The translations under genes were made by a program, and so were the position numbers. The notes beneath the pieces were generated by a model. That model ran no database searches. It was not told where the DNA came from and saw nothing but the letters and a program-made list of their open reading frames with translations. Positions 5,939-6,182 of a DNA stretch of 6,182 nucleotides are shown here, one piece after another (positions within the stretch are counted from its first letter, which is position 1; each line of letters begins with the position of its first letter). The DNA is from Ruminococcus sp. UBA1780. Lineage in GTDB: Bacteria; Bacillota; Clostridia; Oscillospirales; Ruminococcaceae. The stretch is taken from contig DCGK01000087.1 in the NCBI GenBank assembly GCA_002315235.1, positions 2,846 to 9,027 on the forward strand. Reading direction: 5' to 3'.

Positions 5939-6182
5939 AATGATGTTCCTTTCATTTTCTTTGTCTTTATATTTTACTCGTTTTGCTGTGGCTTTCTCTC
6001 TTCCACTGACTATATTGTACCCTAAGTGTTTTAAAATAAAATATAAGAAAAATTAAAATAAGATTAAAATATTCATTATGGTTTTTAAGTTTTGTTCAGA
6101 ACTATTGTAAACGACAAAATATTTTTACGTTCACTATAATTTAAAGTGTTTTTTAACTCAGTAAGTCATATCTTTAACTTAG
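5939..6182. other. AT-rich intergenic region, no gene seen
   Basis: These 244 bases hold the ribosome binding site of the DUF4342-like gene next to its start and otherwise AT-rich DNA with frequent stops. No tRNA, terminator or supported ORF is visible. I could not find a convincing minus-strand promoter for the DUF4342-like gene, although TACAAT (complement of 6014-6019) could be a -10 lacking a recognisable -35. Confidence 0.6.
6111..6148 (+). promoter_or_regulatory. Weak candidate promoter with an overlapping dyad, pointing out of the window
   Basis: TATAAT at 6135-6140 is a consensus -10. A partial -35, ACGACA at 6111-6116, is 18 nt upstream. The -10 lies within a 17-nt dyad at 6132-6148 (CACT...AGTG, seven of eight pairs matching). 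It would drive a gene to the right of the window. AT-rich DNA makes such matches common. Confidence 0.25.

Noticed and set aside
5355..6056. 233-residue plus-strand ORF opposite the DUF4342-like gene
   Set aside because: It is the antisense shadow of a gene with a good ribosome binding site and recognisable domain layout, and its low-complexity Ser/Phe/Ile-rich product shows no family features.

Overview
The window looks like a chromosomal segment from an anaerobic Gram-positive Firmicute, most likely a Ruminococcus-like member of the Clostridia. That placement is an inference. It rests on the moderately low GC, strong purine-rich (AGGAG-type) ribosome binding sites, a sigma-A-like promoter, U-tract terminators, and a membrane protein with cohesin-like domains, a fold concentrated in cellulosome-forming and related Clostridia. 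I see no mobile element, CRISPR array, tRNA or rRNA.

Layout: (1) Bases 2-1060 on the plus strand hold the last ~350 residues of a glycogen/starch synthase (glgA), cut by the left edge and closed by a rho-independent terminator. (2) Bases 1061-1212 are a regulatory gap with a 9-bp inverted repeat and a tentative ECF-type promoter. (3) Bases 1213-3229 on the plus strand form a two-gene unit with an 11-nt overlap. It encodes an ECF sigma factor and a single-pass membrane protein with an acidic cytoplasmic tail, a long Ser/Thr/Ala-rich stalk and two tandem cohesin-like domains outside the cell. The second protein is best read as the anti-sigma factor. (4) A long stem-loop at 3252-3296 terminates transcription from both sides. 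(5) Bases 3302-5266 on the minus strand encode an OmpR-type response regulator followed three bases later by its sensor histidine kinase. A good sigma-A-type promoter lies just ahead of the regulator. (6) Bases 5387-5938 on the minus strand encode a small DUF4342-like membrane protein with a UBA-like N-terminal helical domain. (7) Bases 5939-6182 are AT-rich and carry no gene I can support.

How they may work together: the sigma/anti-sigma pair resembles in design the SigI/RsgI systems of cellulolytic Clostridia, where an extracellular carbohydrate-binding domain on the anti-sigma controls a sigma factor inside. Here the sigma is ECF-type and the external module is cohesin-like, so the signal could be a dockerin-bearing protein, a polysaccharide or another surface ligand. 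This is the most interesting part of the window. The convergent two-component system is a separate transcription unit, possibly also reached by read-through from the DUF4342-like gene. Nothing in the sequence shows what it senses or that it acts on the sigma/anti-sigma pair.
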